A stretch of 64,000 bases of DNA from Woeseia sp. (lineage in GTDB: Bacteria > Pseudomonadota > Gammaproteobacteria > Steroidobacterales > UBA11654). Positions 1 through 9,889 of this stretch are shown here, one piece after another (the stretch's first letter is position 1; every line of letters starts with the position of its first letter). Both the position numbers and the translations under genes were made by a program. Under the pieces are notes generated by a model. That model was not told where the DNA came from and did not search any database. It was given only the letters and a program-made list of their open reading frames with translations. Location of the stretch: positions 69,524 to 133,523 of the forward strand of contig BPCL01000004.1 in the NCBI GenBank assembly GCA_019653755.1, given 5' to 3'.

Positions 1-389
1 ATAAAAAAATTGAGCGCATTATTTATTCTATCTTCAATGCCTTTAAGGCTGGAGAGACAAATGCAATTGAAGGGTTTCTTCATGATGATGCAACTGTTTG
101 GGATGTTTTTACGCCTGATTTGATCAAAGGTAAAAGTCAATTAAAGGAATTCCATAAAAGAGACCAAGATCAGAAAGATTCTCGAGGGGCCTTATCAATC
201 AATATAGAAAAACCACTCATTAGCATCAGAGAAAATTCAGCCATTGCTTTGTACTATCTGGATTTCTCATACCAAGAACCCAATGCGATTTCTGGACGAG
301 TAAGAATCACTGATATCTTTTCAAGAGATGGAATAGAATGGAAAATTATTCATCATCATGAAGGAATGGTTCCAAAAAACACCACATAA
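1..389 (+). CDS. SnoaL-like / NTF2-fold protein, 5' end cut off
   Basis: The reading frame is open from base 3, so the start lies outside the window; a TTG at 120 is internal. About 128 residues are visible. The pattern FNAFKAGETNAIEGF, then DDATVWDVF, then IKGKSQLKEFH, ending in a strand-rich half with FSYQEP and WKIIHHHEG, fits the SnoaL/DUF4440 cone-shaped fold. That family covers small cyclases, isomerases and ligand-binding proteins, so no reaction can be assigned. The next gene starts 27 bases downstream on the same strand, so the two may share a transcript. Fold call moderate; function unknown. Confidence 0.6.
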   Translation, partial: KKIERIIYSIFNAFKAGETNAIEGFLHDDATVWDVFTPDLIKGKSQLKEFHKRDQDQKDSRGALSINIEKPLISIRENSAIALYYLDFSYQEPNAISGRVRITDIFSRDGIEWKIIHHHEGMVPKNTT

Positions 390-416
390 TTTATAATCAC
401 AATTTAGGAAATTAAA

Positions 417-2624
417 ATGATAAAGACAGTAAGAATTCTACTTTTATTTGCCGGTATATGGCTCATAACATTATTTACCTTTAGGGTCATTAATACTGAC
501 AAGGTGGCAGTAATAGTAACCGATTGGGGACAACCTGAAGGCTTCTCAGACAGCTATTATCAAGGCATTGCTCAAAGAAGCCGTATTGGTATACAAGCAG
601 CTAGCGCGAATCAAGTATGTACAGAAAATTTCGTAGGTGATTACCCGTATCGTTCTTCAATGGGAAGCTACCCGCATGTCAGTTCTTTTTTAACAGATGG
701 CTTTGAAGATTATTATGATAATTATGGAATGTATCGTTTTGATGCCGATGCCAATCTCTATATTAATGTTTTAGATGAGTCAGTCACACTCACCAAAGAA
801 ACCGCAGACAAGTTTGAGAAAATAAAGCTGACCGGTTCAGGTGACGGCTACGGAAGAAGGAATATCTTAACGGTTGACCCAAGAAACGGGGTTGATCCAC
901 TGCCCAATTATTTCAAAATCCTTGCGCCAAATGGAATTCAAGATGTGCGGGAACAAGATGTGGCGTTCTACCGAAGAATTAACAAACTCTTAGGGGCCGA
1001 AACAGAATCCACCGGAATGCACCCAATGACTGATTTTATGGAACTCTATCTCACTGGCTTCATGAAAGAATACTTTGGTAATGACGTCAAGATTAGGTTT
1101 GGAATGTATGAAAAAAACTCAGGTTATTCCGCAAGACATGATGATGTAGCTTGGGCAATGGCAAGATGGGGAGGTTTTGAGCACATGCTACTGACCCGGG
1201 AAACAACTGATCATAATTTCTATGCAAACCATTTCATGACTAGAAATAAGGTTGCTTACAAACTCTGTAATTCTGGATTATCAAACCGCGTGGATCTCAA
1301 GCAAATCCGACAGGTTGGCAGAACTCCAGAATATAACTTAATGCTGATCCATAATATGGAGCGCTACCTGGAAGAGTTCTCAGATGATGAAGAGATTTCT
1401 CTCATTTATGCAACTTACGGCTTACCCTGGCCTGGAAGAAACCCTGAAGGACCTCTCGGCGCACCCCACCCATGGATTAAAGAGGTTTATCATGAAAATG
1501 CCTTTAATAATTATCTTAGCTTTAAGCGATATGTCGAGGCGTATTATAGCCAAGAGAATGGCGGACGCTGGAACATCAACTTCAATCGACTGGATGGATT
1601 TGGAGGAAATGACAGTCGAACCAATAGCCTATATGGATATTCAAGATTCCCCAGCCCTATTTTCGGACACCCAGATGATGAACTCCGTTTCGAAACCATC
1701 CGAGATCAACTCGAGCAAGCGATCAGGGTTGAAGAGCGAAAAAATATTATCATTGTTCCTTCCCATTGGTATTACAACGGCCAAGACACTTCACTGAAAA
1801 TCAGAGAACTTAATAATCTACCGCTCAACACCATAGAAGAAATGAACGCAGGAATTTTTGATATTTCTTGGTGTGAGATGTACAACTCTGATGGGTCATT
1901 AACGCAATTACTTGATCGTGGTCTGGACTGCCCAGAAGGTTATACAAAGATCACATTAATGGAAACATTTGATGAAGTTAGAGAAGAATTTAATATTGGT
2001 TATGCGCATCGAATCAGAGGTGGTATTGAGCAATTTGGTGTGCTTCCTGATTTGGGTATTGAAATTTTAGCTCGTGGTCCTGTCTCTTATCTTCAGGGTG
2101 GAGCTATTGAGGTAACAGAAGGAAAACTCAAAGGAACTAAGCTTTTTGTAAGAAAGGATGCTCATCCGGGAGAGCCTGAATCTTATAGCTATAAAACTAG
2201 CTATAGGCATCAGAACTCAAGAGATCCCAATATCGGTGAAAATGCCGTAAGGCCTTTTAATGAATTTGGAAATTATGATGATCATTTAATTAGTGCGTGG
2301 TTTGATTTCAATGCAATGATCGGTACTCAAAGTAAAAGCAAACCAGATCAAGAAATGCCAAAATTGAGTAATGCTATTTCAGAATCAGTTTATATTGGGC
2401 CTTATAGGACATTATTTAACTCACCAGCAACAATCACTATCCCAATCGATACAGATAAAGTAACTGATCCTAATAAAATACAAGCTTATATTTTTAATGA
2501 CTTATCTGGCGAATATGAGCCAGTTTTCAAAGTCCCTGGAGGACAAAATATAAGGGTTAATTTAGACAAAGGTTCCGTTTCGTTTGATACTCAAGTTCTC
2601 GGTATCTTTGCTGTTGGAAAATAA
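417..2624 (+). CDS. Large exported protein with chelatase-like stretches and a ZU5-like C-terminus
   Basis: 735 residues. An N-terminal hydrophobic segment (about residues 5-24) acts as signal peptide or membrane anchor, so the protein is probably periplasmic. The start KVAVIVTDWGQP and the internal IYATYGLPWPG and IIIVPSHWYYNG recall strands and loops of class II chelatases (ferrochelatase/CbiK type), but this resemblance is by eye only. The last about 60 residues (GPYRTLFNSPATITIPID, then AYIFNDLSGEYEPV, then GIFAVGK) resemble a ZU5/GAIN-like beta domain. I do not recognise a named family. A strong terminator follows immediately, so this gene ends its transcript. It could be a metal- or tetrapyrrole-handling protein; this is speculative. 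Confidence 0.5.
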   Translation: MIKTVRILLLFAGIWLITLFTFRVINTDKVAVIVTDWGQPEGFSDSYYQGIAQRSRIGIQAASANQVCTENFVGDYPYRSSMGSYPHVSSFLTDGFEDYYDNYGMYRFDADANLYINVLDESVTLTKETADKFEKIKLTGSGDGYGRRNILTVDPRNGVDPLPNYFKILAPNGIQDVREQDVAFYRRINKLLGAETESTGMHPMTDFMELYLTGFMKEYFGNDVKIRFGMYEKNSGYSARHDDVAWAMARWGGFEHMLLTRETTDHNFYANHFMTRNKVAYKLCNSGLSNRVDLKQIRQVGRTPEYNLMLIHNMERYLEEFSDDEEISLIYATYGLPWPGRNPEGPLGAPHPWIKEVYHENAFNNYLSFKRYVEAYYSQENGGRWNINFNRLDGFGGNDSRTNSLYGYSRFPSPIFGHPDDELRFETIRDQLEQAIRVEERKNIIIVPSHWYYNGQDTSLKIRELNNLPLNTIEEMNAGIFDISWCEMYNSDGSLTQLLDRGLDCPEGYTKITLMETFDEVREEFNIGYAHRIRGGIEQFGVLPDLGIEILARGPVSYLQGGAIEVTEGKLKGTKLFVRKDAHPGEPESYSYKTSYRHQNSRDPNIGENAVRPFNEFGNYDDHLISAWFDFNAMIGTQSKSKPDQEMPKLSNAISESVYIGPYRTLFNSPATITIPIDTDKVTDPNKIQAYIFNDLSGEYEPVFKVPGGQNIRVNLDKGSVSFDTQVLGIFAVGK

Positions 2625-2625
2625 A

Positions 2626-2660
2626 AAAAGGGGCAGTCTTTTGGAGGCCTGCCCCTTTTC
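2626..2660. terminator. Rho-independent terminator between convergent genes
   Basis: A GC-rich stem GGGGCAG (2630-2636) pairs with CTGCCCC (2649-2655). It is flanked by A-runs on the left and TTTT on the right, so it can work in both directions. It begins two bases after the stop codon of the 735-residue gene and lies 19 bases before the stop of the convergent TonB receptor. Confidence 0.85.
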
Positions 2661-2678
2661 CTATGGGGGTCATAAGGT

Positions 2679-5321
2679 TCAGAACTTATAAGTAGCCCTA
2701 ACCCCTACAACTCGTTTGTCAGCTAAAGAAACTGAGAGTATTCTAGGTCCGGCTGCAGTAGTAGCGCCATCACCAAAACCACCCGTGATTCCAGATAAGT
2801 CATACATCTGTTGCAGTCCTTTAGGCTGATCGTCATCGAGGCAGTTCGTGCAATACGCTTCTACCCTGAAATTACCTGTTTCAATACCGGTCCTTAAATT
2901 GAATTTTTGTCCAGAACCAGTATGAGCAAGCATGGCATTGGATGCATACATTTTTCCTGTATAGAGATAATCTACTCTTGTGAACCTTGTCATTTCAGCA
3001 TTAACCTCTTTCGAATAATTTGCAGACAAACTTCCACTGTTTTTAGGGTATCGAGAAAACTCATTACCAATAACAGCGTTTCTATCTCCCATCAAATCAA
3101 AGGTATCTGCACTTTGGAAACCTGATTTAATTTCACTGTCATTCTTAGCAAAAGTAAAATCCAGTGACCAAAAATCATTAAGCAGAATAGTACCATCAAG
3201 CTCTATGCCTGAAAGCTCGGCTTTTCCGCCTTGAGAAGTGGTGTTACCACTTAGTACTGCAGGCAAGCCATCATCGCCAGTGTATCCCACTGAGAATAAT
3301 GGAGTGTGAACATTATCAAGGTCAGTTTGATAGAAAGCTAATGCTATAAAGCCTCGACCATCCATGATGCTGCTTTTAATTCCAAATTCAATATTTTCAG
3401 AAGTTTCCTCATCAATCTTAACTCCTGCTCCACCTGTTTGTGCTTTAACTTCTGCCAGTTGACTCTCTGAGAGTGATGCTAGTGCAGGATTAAACAAACC
3501 CGGTAAAGTTCCTTCTGAATAACTGAAATAAATAGTTTGTCTATCATTAGGCTTATAATCTAGGATTACTCTAGGGAGCGTAGATTTGAAGTTAGCTTGC
3601 TGAACATTGACTGGCGAACCTACAACTTTAGGAGTTCCAGTGTAGGGGCCTAGACCACCTGAAGTTACATCATCATCTTGTTTCCGTACATCAAGGCTGA
3701 GTGTTAAGTTATCTGAAATATCAGCTTCAATGGAAGCGTAATACGAAGACGTATTCACTGTGTCCCATTTGAAGTCATTATTATTGGAAGTTACATCTCC
3801 GTAATTTCCACAGACATTACTACCGGCCAAGGTACCACCGAATAAATAATATGGGTTGTAGCAGACAGGGGTTGTCAAAGTAGAGTTATCAAGCCCATCA
3901 TTCGGATAATAAACAATCATAGAGCCAATATTTTGTGTGAACCAATCCATATCAACATCACTGTAACCAATCATCCATCGGAATTTTTGATCCTGAGATG
4001 AACTCAATCTGAATTCTATTGAGCTATCTTGCATTGAATTCATTCTTAGATCAGAGGCATCTGCTGGGTGATTAGCACCCCAAGATCCAAACATTCCTCC
4101 GCCCATTCCTTGCAGATAGAGTCCTTCAGTTACTCTTCGATCTAAATCGTTATGACTGCTATAAGCATTCTCATGGTCAGCTGTAATAATATTTAAATTC
4201 ATGCCGTTATCAAAATTAATATCAATGGCAATACTTAATTCTTCAGCTTCCCTCTCCATTCCAAAGTGATCTGGGACCATAAAATCTGGAACATCTCTTA
4301 TCCCATTAGCAATAGGGAAAAGGTGTTCATCAATTCTCATTCCTAACAATTTTAGCGCTCTAGCGGATCCAGTGTCTTGAGCAATTTCAGATGCAGTTGG
4401 TACCGGTACCTTGCCACAAACTGTTGTAACTGGCACATTATCTGCACCGAAATCCCAAGGAACCATATGTGCTGCACCCCATCTTTCTACCGTTCCACCT
4501 GGGCTACAATTATGGCGACCACTTCTATAATCATAAGCAGTACCTGCATCAGGACCATCACTATCTTCCCATGAATGATAGCGAGCTTTAACTTTTATAC
4601 GATCAGAAGGCTCAAACACAACTGTTAAGGCAAAGTCATCAGTTGATTGTGCGCCTAGTTTTTGCCCTTCTACGTTAGCGTTATCATACATACCGTCAGT
4701 ATCATAGGTACTGGTTGTCAAACGATAGCCTAAACTATCACCCAATGGTCCTTCTAAAACTATGCCGGCTCTTTGTGTGCCGTATTTACCAGCTTCAAAA
4801 TTAATAGACCCTGAAAATTCATCGCCTGGATCTTTGGTGACAATATTAATGGCACCGGTATAAGTTGCTCGTCCAAAATGAGCTCCTTGAGGACCTTTTA
4901 ATACTTCAATACGTTCAACATTTTCAATACCTCCAAATTCAGCACCTACAGTTGCTGCACCGTCAATAAACATGGTGGAAGCCTGTCTCGTTGGTATATC
5001 AGTCCTTGGGTTCATGCCTCTAAAAATAAGTCTTTTATGAGTCCGACTGTTTTTCCCAACATTGTTATCTGAATAGAAAAAACCAGGTGTGTAGCCGACA
5101 ACATCTGAGAGTTGATTGATTCCTCTCATTTCTATTTGTTGTGATGTTAGCGCTGTAATAGTGTAAGGCGCATCAGCTAATGATTCTTCCTTTTTTCTGG
5201 CTGTTACTGTTATCTCTTCTATTGCTAGCATGCCCTCTTGAGCATGGGTAATGTTATTTGCAGAAAATAGCATTATTGAAATAGCAACAGAGAAAGCAGC
5301 CATTTTGTAGATTAATTTCAT
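2679..5321 (-). CDS. TonB-dependent outer-membrane receptor
   Basis: 880 residues. A signal peptide (about residues 1-28, ending HAQ) is followed by EEITVTARKKEE, typical of the TonB-box region, and a plug domain (about 45-170: SQQIEMRGINQLSDVVGYTPGF, then IERIEVLKGPQGAHFGR). The remainder is a beta-barrel ending in the aromatic VRATYKF. The type resembles FecA/BtuB-like importers of SusC-less gammaproteobacteria and imports an unknown ligand across the outer membrane with TonB-ExbBD energy. It is divergent from an FAD oxidase; two palindromic operators (5391 and 5445) lie in the shared 250-base promoter region, so uptake is likely co-regulated with the catabolic genes. Confidence 0.93.
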   Translation of the reverse strand: MKLIYKMAAFSVAISIMLFSANNITHAQEGMLAIEEITVTARKKEESLADAPYTITALTSQQIEMRGINQLSDVVGYTPGFFYSDNNVGKNSRTHKRLIFRGMNPRTDIPTRQASTMFIDGAATVGAEFGGIENVERIEVLKGPQGAHFGRATYTGAINIVTKDPGDEFSGSINFEAGKYGTQRAGIVLEGPLGDSLGYRLTTSTYDTDGMYDNANVEGQKLGAQSTDDFALTVVFEPSDRIKVKARYHSWEDSDGPDAGTAYDYRSGRHNCSPGGTVERWGAAHMVPWDFGADNVPVTTVCGKVPVPTASEIAQDTGSARALKLLGMRIDEHLFPIANGIRDVPDFMVPDHFGMEREAEELSIAIDINFDNGMNLNIITADHENAYSSHNDLDRRVTEGLYLQGMGGGMFGSWGANHPADASDLRMNSMQDSSIEFRLSSSQDQKFRWMIGYSDVDMDWFTQNIGSMIVYYPNDGLDNSTLTTPVCYNPYYLFGGTLAGSNVCGNYGDVTSNNNDFKWDTVNTSSYYASIEADISDNLTLSLDVRKQDDDVTSGGLGPYTGTPKVVGSPVNVQQANFKSTLPRVILDYKPNDRQTIYFSYSEGTLPGLFNPALASLSESQLAEVKAQTGGAGVKIDEETSENIEFGIKSSIMDGRGFIALAFYQTDLDNVHTPLFSVGYTGDDGLPAVLSGNTTSQGGKAELSGIELDGTILLNDFWSLDFTFAKNDSEIKSGFQSADTFDLMGDRNAVIGNEFSRYPKNSGSLSANYSKEVNAEMTRFTRVDYLYTGKMYASNAMLAHTGSGQKFNLRTGIETGNFRVEAYCTNCLDDDQPKGLQQMYDLSGITGGFGDGATTAAGPRILSVSLADKRVVGVRATYKF

Positions 5322-5390
5322 ATTTATTCCCCCTAAAAAATAATCTGTTAATCAAGTTATCTCGATTAAAATACTCGTTTTGAGTAGATT

Positions 5391-5412
5391 TCATTTATCA
5401 CTTGATCAATAA
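5391..5412. promoter_or_regulatory. Palindromic operator, copy 1
   Basis: Half-sites TCATTTATCA and TGATCAATAA are separated by CT; 8 of 10 positions are symmetric. It lies 70 bases upstream of the TonB receptor start, in the divergent promoter region. It matches the recurring element described in the findings. Its centre is 54 bases from copy 2, close to five helical turns. Confidence 0.7.
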
Positions 5413-5444
5413 AATATAAAATAATTATTAAACAAAGGCAAAGT

Positions 5445-5466
5445 TTATTTATCATTTGATTAATAA
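5445..5466. promoter_or_regulatory. Palindromic operator, copy 2
   Basis: Half-sites TTATTTATCA and TGATTAATAA are separated by TT; 9 of 10 positions are symmetric. It lies 105 bases upstream of the FAD oxidase start and 123 upstream of the TonB receptor. TTGATT inside the right half is followed by a TATAGA hexamer 14 bases on, a possible weak promoter toward the oxidase. The rest of the 5322-5571 intergenic region is very AT-rich with no other recognised element. Confidence 0.75.
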
Positions 5467-5571
5467 GGAAAAAAGTATAGACTTTCATTCCTAAGAAAAA
5501 TCTTTAATTTTTGGTACAAAAAAGCCTAAGATAAATCAAGTTACAATATCAATTCTGGAGTCTAACTCACC

Positions 5572-7047
5572 ATGAAAAGACGAGATTTTATTAAGCATGC
5601 AGGGCTACTATCTGTGGCCTCTCATATCCCAATTAGTCGCGCGTCAATACATGATATTCAAGCTCTATCATTGGAGGGCAATGAAATCGTGCTCAAAAAA
5701 ACTGATATTCTTGAATTCATGTCTAGCTTCCAAGGAAGCGTGATCACAAAAGAACATTATGATTATGACATGGCTAGATTGGTTTGGAATGGAGTTTGGG
5801 ATAAGCGCCCTGCTCTTATAGTCTTTTGTGAATCTAGCTCAGATATCCAAAAAGCGATTAATTTTTCAAGAGAGCAGAATCTAATAACTGCTGTCCGAGC
5901 TGGCGGACATAGCATTTCAGGAAAATCAACTTGTGATGGAGGCATTATTATTGATCTTTCGCGGATGAGAAAAACCAGCGTAGATCTTCAAAGAAAAATA
6001 GTTACTGTTGAGCCAGGGTGTACCTTATACGACATGGACTCAAAAACACTGCCTCATGGATATGTTGTTCCTGCCGGTGTTGTTTCTCACACTGGAGTTG
6101 CTGGTTTAACCCTAGGTGGAGGCATAGGATCATTGATGAGAATGTATGGGCTTACAATTGATAATCTGATAAGCGTTGACATCATCACTGCTGACGGTGT
6201 CATGAGGAAAGCAAGTAAAGATGAAAATCCGGATCTTTTTTGGGGAATTAGGGGTGGCGGAGGTAATTTCGGTATAGTCACCTCCTTTGAATACAATCTT
6301 CGCCCGCTTCCCAATGGAAAGGTTATTGTGGGAGTGAACCTTTATGACCTTAAGTATGCTAAAGAAATCTGGGATTTCTACTACGATTACTCAGAGGATC
6401 TTTCATCTGACATTATGCTCAATGCAGGAATGTGGAATGTTACTCAAGGTGAAGGCTACTTTTTTCTAGGAACTCTATTTCTAGGAGATGAAAATAAAGC
6501 AGACAAAGCTTTAAAAACAATAAGAAATTTTGGAAAACCTCTATCAGATGATGTGTCAAAAAAAGATTTTATCGAGCATCAACAAGTTGCTGATAAGAGA
6601 AACGCTCATTATAGAAACTATTATGTGAAAGGAAGACATATAGATGAATATGATCCTAAATTGACAGAAAATTTGATGGACGGATGGATGGGTGTAGAAG
6701 GTCGATTTGATACCATGCGTGTGGTACGTTTTGGAGGAGCGATTGCCGAAGTTGCTGAAAATGAGACAGCATGGGTAGGAAGAAATGCTAAATGGGATAT
6801 TGAAGTGGGTGGCCACTGGAGCGATAGAGAAAAAAATGAGGAATACACTCAATGGGGAAGAGACTACTGGAAAAATCTCACACCGTATTGTGCAGAACGA
6901 ATATACATCAATGAATTAATGGATGAAGACCAAGACTTTGTTGCTACCAGCTATGGTCAGAATTATGGGCGACTGGTGGAAATAAAAAATAAATACGATC
7001 CAAAAAATCTTTTCAGACTCAATGGCAACATTAAACCCAGCATTTGA
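5572..7047 (+). CDS. Berberine-bridge-type FAD-linked oxidase, Tat-exported
   Basis: 491 residues. The start MKRRDFIKHAG is a twin-arginine signal, so the protein is exported folded with its cofactor. The FAD-binding (PCMH) domain covers about residues 65-250, with AGGHSISGKSTCD, where the histidine near residue 113 is the expected 8-alpha-histidyl FAD attachment site. PAGVVSHTGVAGLTLGGGIG lacks the second FAD-linking cysteine of bicovalent members, so attachment is probably single. The C-terminus YDPKNLFRLNGNIKP is the BBE domain. The family oxidises alcohols, sugars or ring systems using oxygen; the substrate here is unknown. A paralogue lies at 13693. A membrane protein follows after 24 bases. 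Confidence 0.9.
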   Translation: MKRRDFIKHAGLLSVASHIPISRASIHDIQALSLEGNEIVLKKTDILEFMSSFQGSVITKEHYDYDMARLVWNGVWDKRPALIVFCESSSDIQKAINFSREQNLITAVRAGGHSISGKSTCDGGIIIDLSRMRKTSVDLQRKIVTVEPGCTLYDMDSKTLPHGYVVPAGVVSHTGVAGLTLGGGIGSLMRMYGLTIDNLISVDIITADGVMRKASKDENPDLFWGIRGGGGNFGIVTSFEYNLRPLPNGKVIVGVNLYDLKYAKEIWDFYYDYSEDLSSDIMLNAGMWNVTQGEGYFFLGTLFLGDENKADKALKTIRNFGKPLSDDVSKKDFIEHQQVADKRNAHYRNYYVKGRHIDEYDPKLTENLMDGWMGVEGRFDTMRVVRFGGAIAEVAENETAWVGRNAKWDIEVGGHWSDREKNEEYTQWGRDYWKNLTPYCAERIYINELMDEDQDFVATSYGQNYGRLVEIKNKYDPKNLFRLNGNIKPSI

Positions 7048-7071
7048 ATTAGTAATTTCAGCTAAACTATA

Positions 7072-7740
7072 GTGATGAACATTAATTTCCATGACCTAAT
7101 GGCGTTTTTTCATGTGGTTCTTTTTGTCTATGCCATTGGGGGAGATATCGCTGTTTATTATATAGGTAACTACATTACCAAAGATGAACTCAGTATTGAG
7201 GAAAGACTCAGAGTCAGATCTATGCGTTTTCTTGTGGATATGTCTGCTAGAACTAGCTTGGTTCTATTGTTACCTATTGGATTTACCTTAGGGACAACCT
7301 TTGGTTCAGAAATTGATGGGGCTAGCCTAACAATCATATGGATGTTTAGCTTCTTTTGGCTAGGTCTGATTTGGATGGTCCATCTTAAAAAAGATACAGA
7401 AACAGGAGAACTCTTAAGAAAGCTCGATTTATTTATTAGGTATCTGCTCTCTTTTGTTTTAATTTCCTTGGGAGTTTTCTGTCTTATCACAAATCAAATT
7501 ATTCAAAGCAACTGGCTCGCATGGAAAGTCATAATTTTTGGGTTAATCCTCATAAATGGGATCTGGATAAGATCTATAGTTGGAAGGATGCGATTTTCGA
7601 TCAAGCTAGCTCAAAATCTGGAAACTAAATTTGAAGGTGAGCAATTAATTAAAAACGATCAATCCATGTTAAATAAAGCCGCCTTACTCATATGGATTTT
7701 AGTAATCCTTATGGCATTCTTAGGTGAGCTAAAACCTTGA
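7072..7740 (+). CDS. Integral membrane protein, six predicted helices
   Basis: 222 residues with hydrophobic segments near residues 10-30, 60-78, 84-103, 122-142, 150-168 and 202-220. Histidines in the first helix (FHDLMAFFHVV) and after the third (WMVHLKK) recall CopD/DUF2269-type membrane proteins that may bind heme or act near the respiratory chain, but the match is not strong enough to name. It sits 24 bases after the exported FAD oxidase and 44 before the UbiD-like gene, so it is probably co-transcribed and could take electrons from that oxidase (inference). Confidence 0.6.
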   Translation: MMNINFHDLMAFFHVVLFVYAIGGDIAVYYIGNYITKDELSIEERLRVRSMRFLVDMSARTSLVLLLPIGFTLGTTFGSEIDGASLTIIWMFSFFWLGLIWMVHLKKDTETGELLRKLDLFIRYLLSFVLISLGVFCLITNQIIQSNWLAWKVIIFGLILINGIWIRSIVGRMRFSIKLAQNLETKFEGEQLIKNDQSMLNKAALLIWILVILMAFLGELKP

Positions 7741-7784
7741 TAAAAAATGAGTAATATATCAAGTAAAATACCTATTTAATTTTT

Positions 7785-9243
7785 ATGGAGACTAAATATC
7801 TTGGCCCTTATAGATCATTGAGAGAATATCTTGATGCGTTAGAATATTTTGAACATGTGCTCCATATTGACACGATTAATCAAGATAGATACGAAGCTAC
7901 AGGCTTGATGTATCGACTAATTGAAAAATTTAATAACCAAAAAGCCCCGGTTTTATTTTTTGATAAAATTCATTCTAAAAATAAAATATTCAAAAACTCA
8001 TCGGTTGGTAATTTATTTGGTAAATGGGATATCGAAGCAATAGCTCTTGGAATCGAGCCAACTGGTAACTCAGGGAAGAACTATAAATTAGCGGTAAAAA
8101 AAATTGAACAACACATAGGTAAAGATGGAAAATGGCCCACCATTAAACCCGTAATCATTGATGCAAAAAATGCACCTTGTAAAGAAAATATTTTGCAAGG
8201 AAAGGATATAGATCTTTTTAAATTTCCCTTTCTTCAAACCAACCCAGCGGATAATGGATGTTACATCAATACAGGCAGCGTTATTCTAGAGCATCCTAAA
8301 TTAGGAAGAAATGTCGGTACATATCGTTGCCAAATAAAGAATCCGACAAAAATTGGGATTAATCCTCAGGTGAATCAAGATGGATGGAGATTCCTTGATG
8401 AATTAAAGAGACAAGGTGAAAAAACTGCTCAAGTTGCAATTGCAGTAGGAACTGATCCAATCACTTTTTCAATGAGTGGTTCAAAAGTAGCAAAATTTGG
8501 TGAAGATGAATTAGAAATAGCAGGTGGGCTTATTGGCGAACCAATAGAGATTATTAAATGTGAAACCAGCAATATCTATGTTCCTGCTCATGCCGAACTT
8601 ATAATAGAAGGTGAGATTCCACTAGACAAAATGGAAACAGAGGGTCCGTTTGGAGAAATGTACGGTTATATAGGTGGGAAAAAAGAGGAAAACTTCTTTA
8701 TGAATGTCACATCAATAACACATAGAAATAATCCAATTATCCCGAATCAGTTCACTGGTATCACCCGGGGCTGTCTAACTGCTCCAATTGAAGCGAGTTT
8801 AAACAATAAGTATCGCACACATTTCGAAGATTTCATTGGGCTTTACTATCCATTAGAATTTCCAGGTTTCTGTTTTATCAATCTAGAAAAAACCTAAAGC
8901 TAAAAAAGCATTCGAAATTGGAAAATATATTTCAACATCATTGAAAATCGCCAAAATAACTGTTCTTTTTGATAAAGATGTCGATATTCATAACTTAAAT
9001 GAAGTGCTTCATGCCCTCGGATCAAGATGGCAGCCTCAAAGATCCACAAAAATGATTGAGAATGCACCTGCATTAAGCGGTGATCCTAGCTCCATTAAGA
9101 AAGGGGAAGGCAATCGGGTAATTATTGATGCGACTAGGAATGCCACAGAAAGTCAGCATGATAAATCATTTTCGAAAATGAACATTGAATGCCTAAAAAG
9201 CGAGTTCCCAGAGCTTTTAGATGGGATTGATGAAAAAATTTAA
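7785..9243 (+). CDS. UbiD-family prFMN-dependent decarboxylase (frame change near 8890)
   Basis: UbiD enzymes use prenylated FMN to reversibly decarboxylate aromatic or alpha,beta-unsaturated acids. The first part, 370 residues to 8897, holds NTGSVILEHPKLGRNVGTYRCQ and PAHAELIIEGEIP with TEGPFGEMYGY, the conserved glutamate-rich core. After the stop, the frame one base later continues KPKAKKAFEIGKYI and then VLFDKDVDIHNLNEVLHALG, the standard C-terminal UbiD region, to 9243. The change falls in the A6 run at about 8887-8892, where one extra A explains it. Total about 485 residues, normal for the family. It is third in the oxidase/membrane protein unit downstream of operators 1 and 2. No UbiX partner is in the window. 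Confidence 0.85.
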
Positions 9244-9256
9244 GGAAATTATTTAA

Positions 9257-9889
9257 CTACTTTTTATCAGCAGTTAGACCTGTTGTCGCGATGTAGTTAA
9301 CAACATCTTTGTACATTTGGTCACTGAACATTAGCGCTGTATCCCTCATTTGCTTTCCATAGAGGTCTTCTGGATGATCGCCTCTTATTCCCTTTTGAAA
9401 ATTAATAAGCTGTTGATATAGATACCAATCACTTTGCCCAGTTAGCCTAGGTGCACCAATGGTTTTATCACCTTCTCCAAATTCTCCATGACACGACATA
9501 CAGTGATCAAAGACAAATTTACCTGTTCCTATATTTCCCTTGATAGTCACCGCTTGTTTTTTAGCAGTCATATTCGAAATGTATGTTGCAAGTGCCTCAA
9601 GTTCGCTGTTGCTCATATTGATGATACTTAATCGCATCGTTTGCCCAAAGACATCCTCGGGATCAATGCCTCTAATGCCATCTTTATAATTTTTAAGTTG
9701 TCGATAAGAATACCACTGACTTAATCCAGCTATAGAAGGCGCATTTAAATCTTTATTTCCTTGAAGCTGAGATCCATGACAAGTCTGACATAAAGCTATT
9801 GATTCTGGTTTTTTTGCATTGTCGGCATGCAAGTTATTAAAGGGGATAAGTATGAAAATAATCAGTAAAAATACTTTTGATTTAATCAA
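9257..9889 (-). CDS. Diheme cytochrome c (c4 type)
   Basis: 210 residues with a signal peptide (residues 1-22) and two heme-binding sites, CQTCH near residue 34 and CMSCH near 131, each starting a repeat of about 95 residues with the same PxIAGLSQWYSYRQL / PRLTGQSDWYLYQQL pattern. This is the duplicated cytochrome c4 architecture, a periplasmic electron carrier. Its start overlaps the end of the FGE-like gene by four bases, so both are translated from one message together with the metallo-beta-lactamase-fold gene. It probably receives electrons from an exported dehydrogenase of the island (inference). Confidence 0.9.
   Translation of the reverse strand: MIKSKVFLLIIFILIPFNNLHADNAKKPESIALCQTCHGSQLQGNKDLNAPSIAGLSQWYSYRQLKNYKDGIRGIDPEDVFGQTMRLSIINMSNSELEALATYISNMTAKKQAVTIKGNIGTGKFVFDHCMSCHGEFGEGDKTIGAPRLTGQSDWYLYQQLINFQKGIRGDHPEDLYGKQMRDTALMFSDQMYKDVVNYIATTGLTADKK

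Noticed and set aside
1384..1797. Open frame of 137 residues inside the 735-residue gene
   Set aside because: It overlaps a longer, clearly coding frame, has no start signal and its composition looks like a frame shadow.
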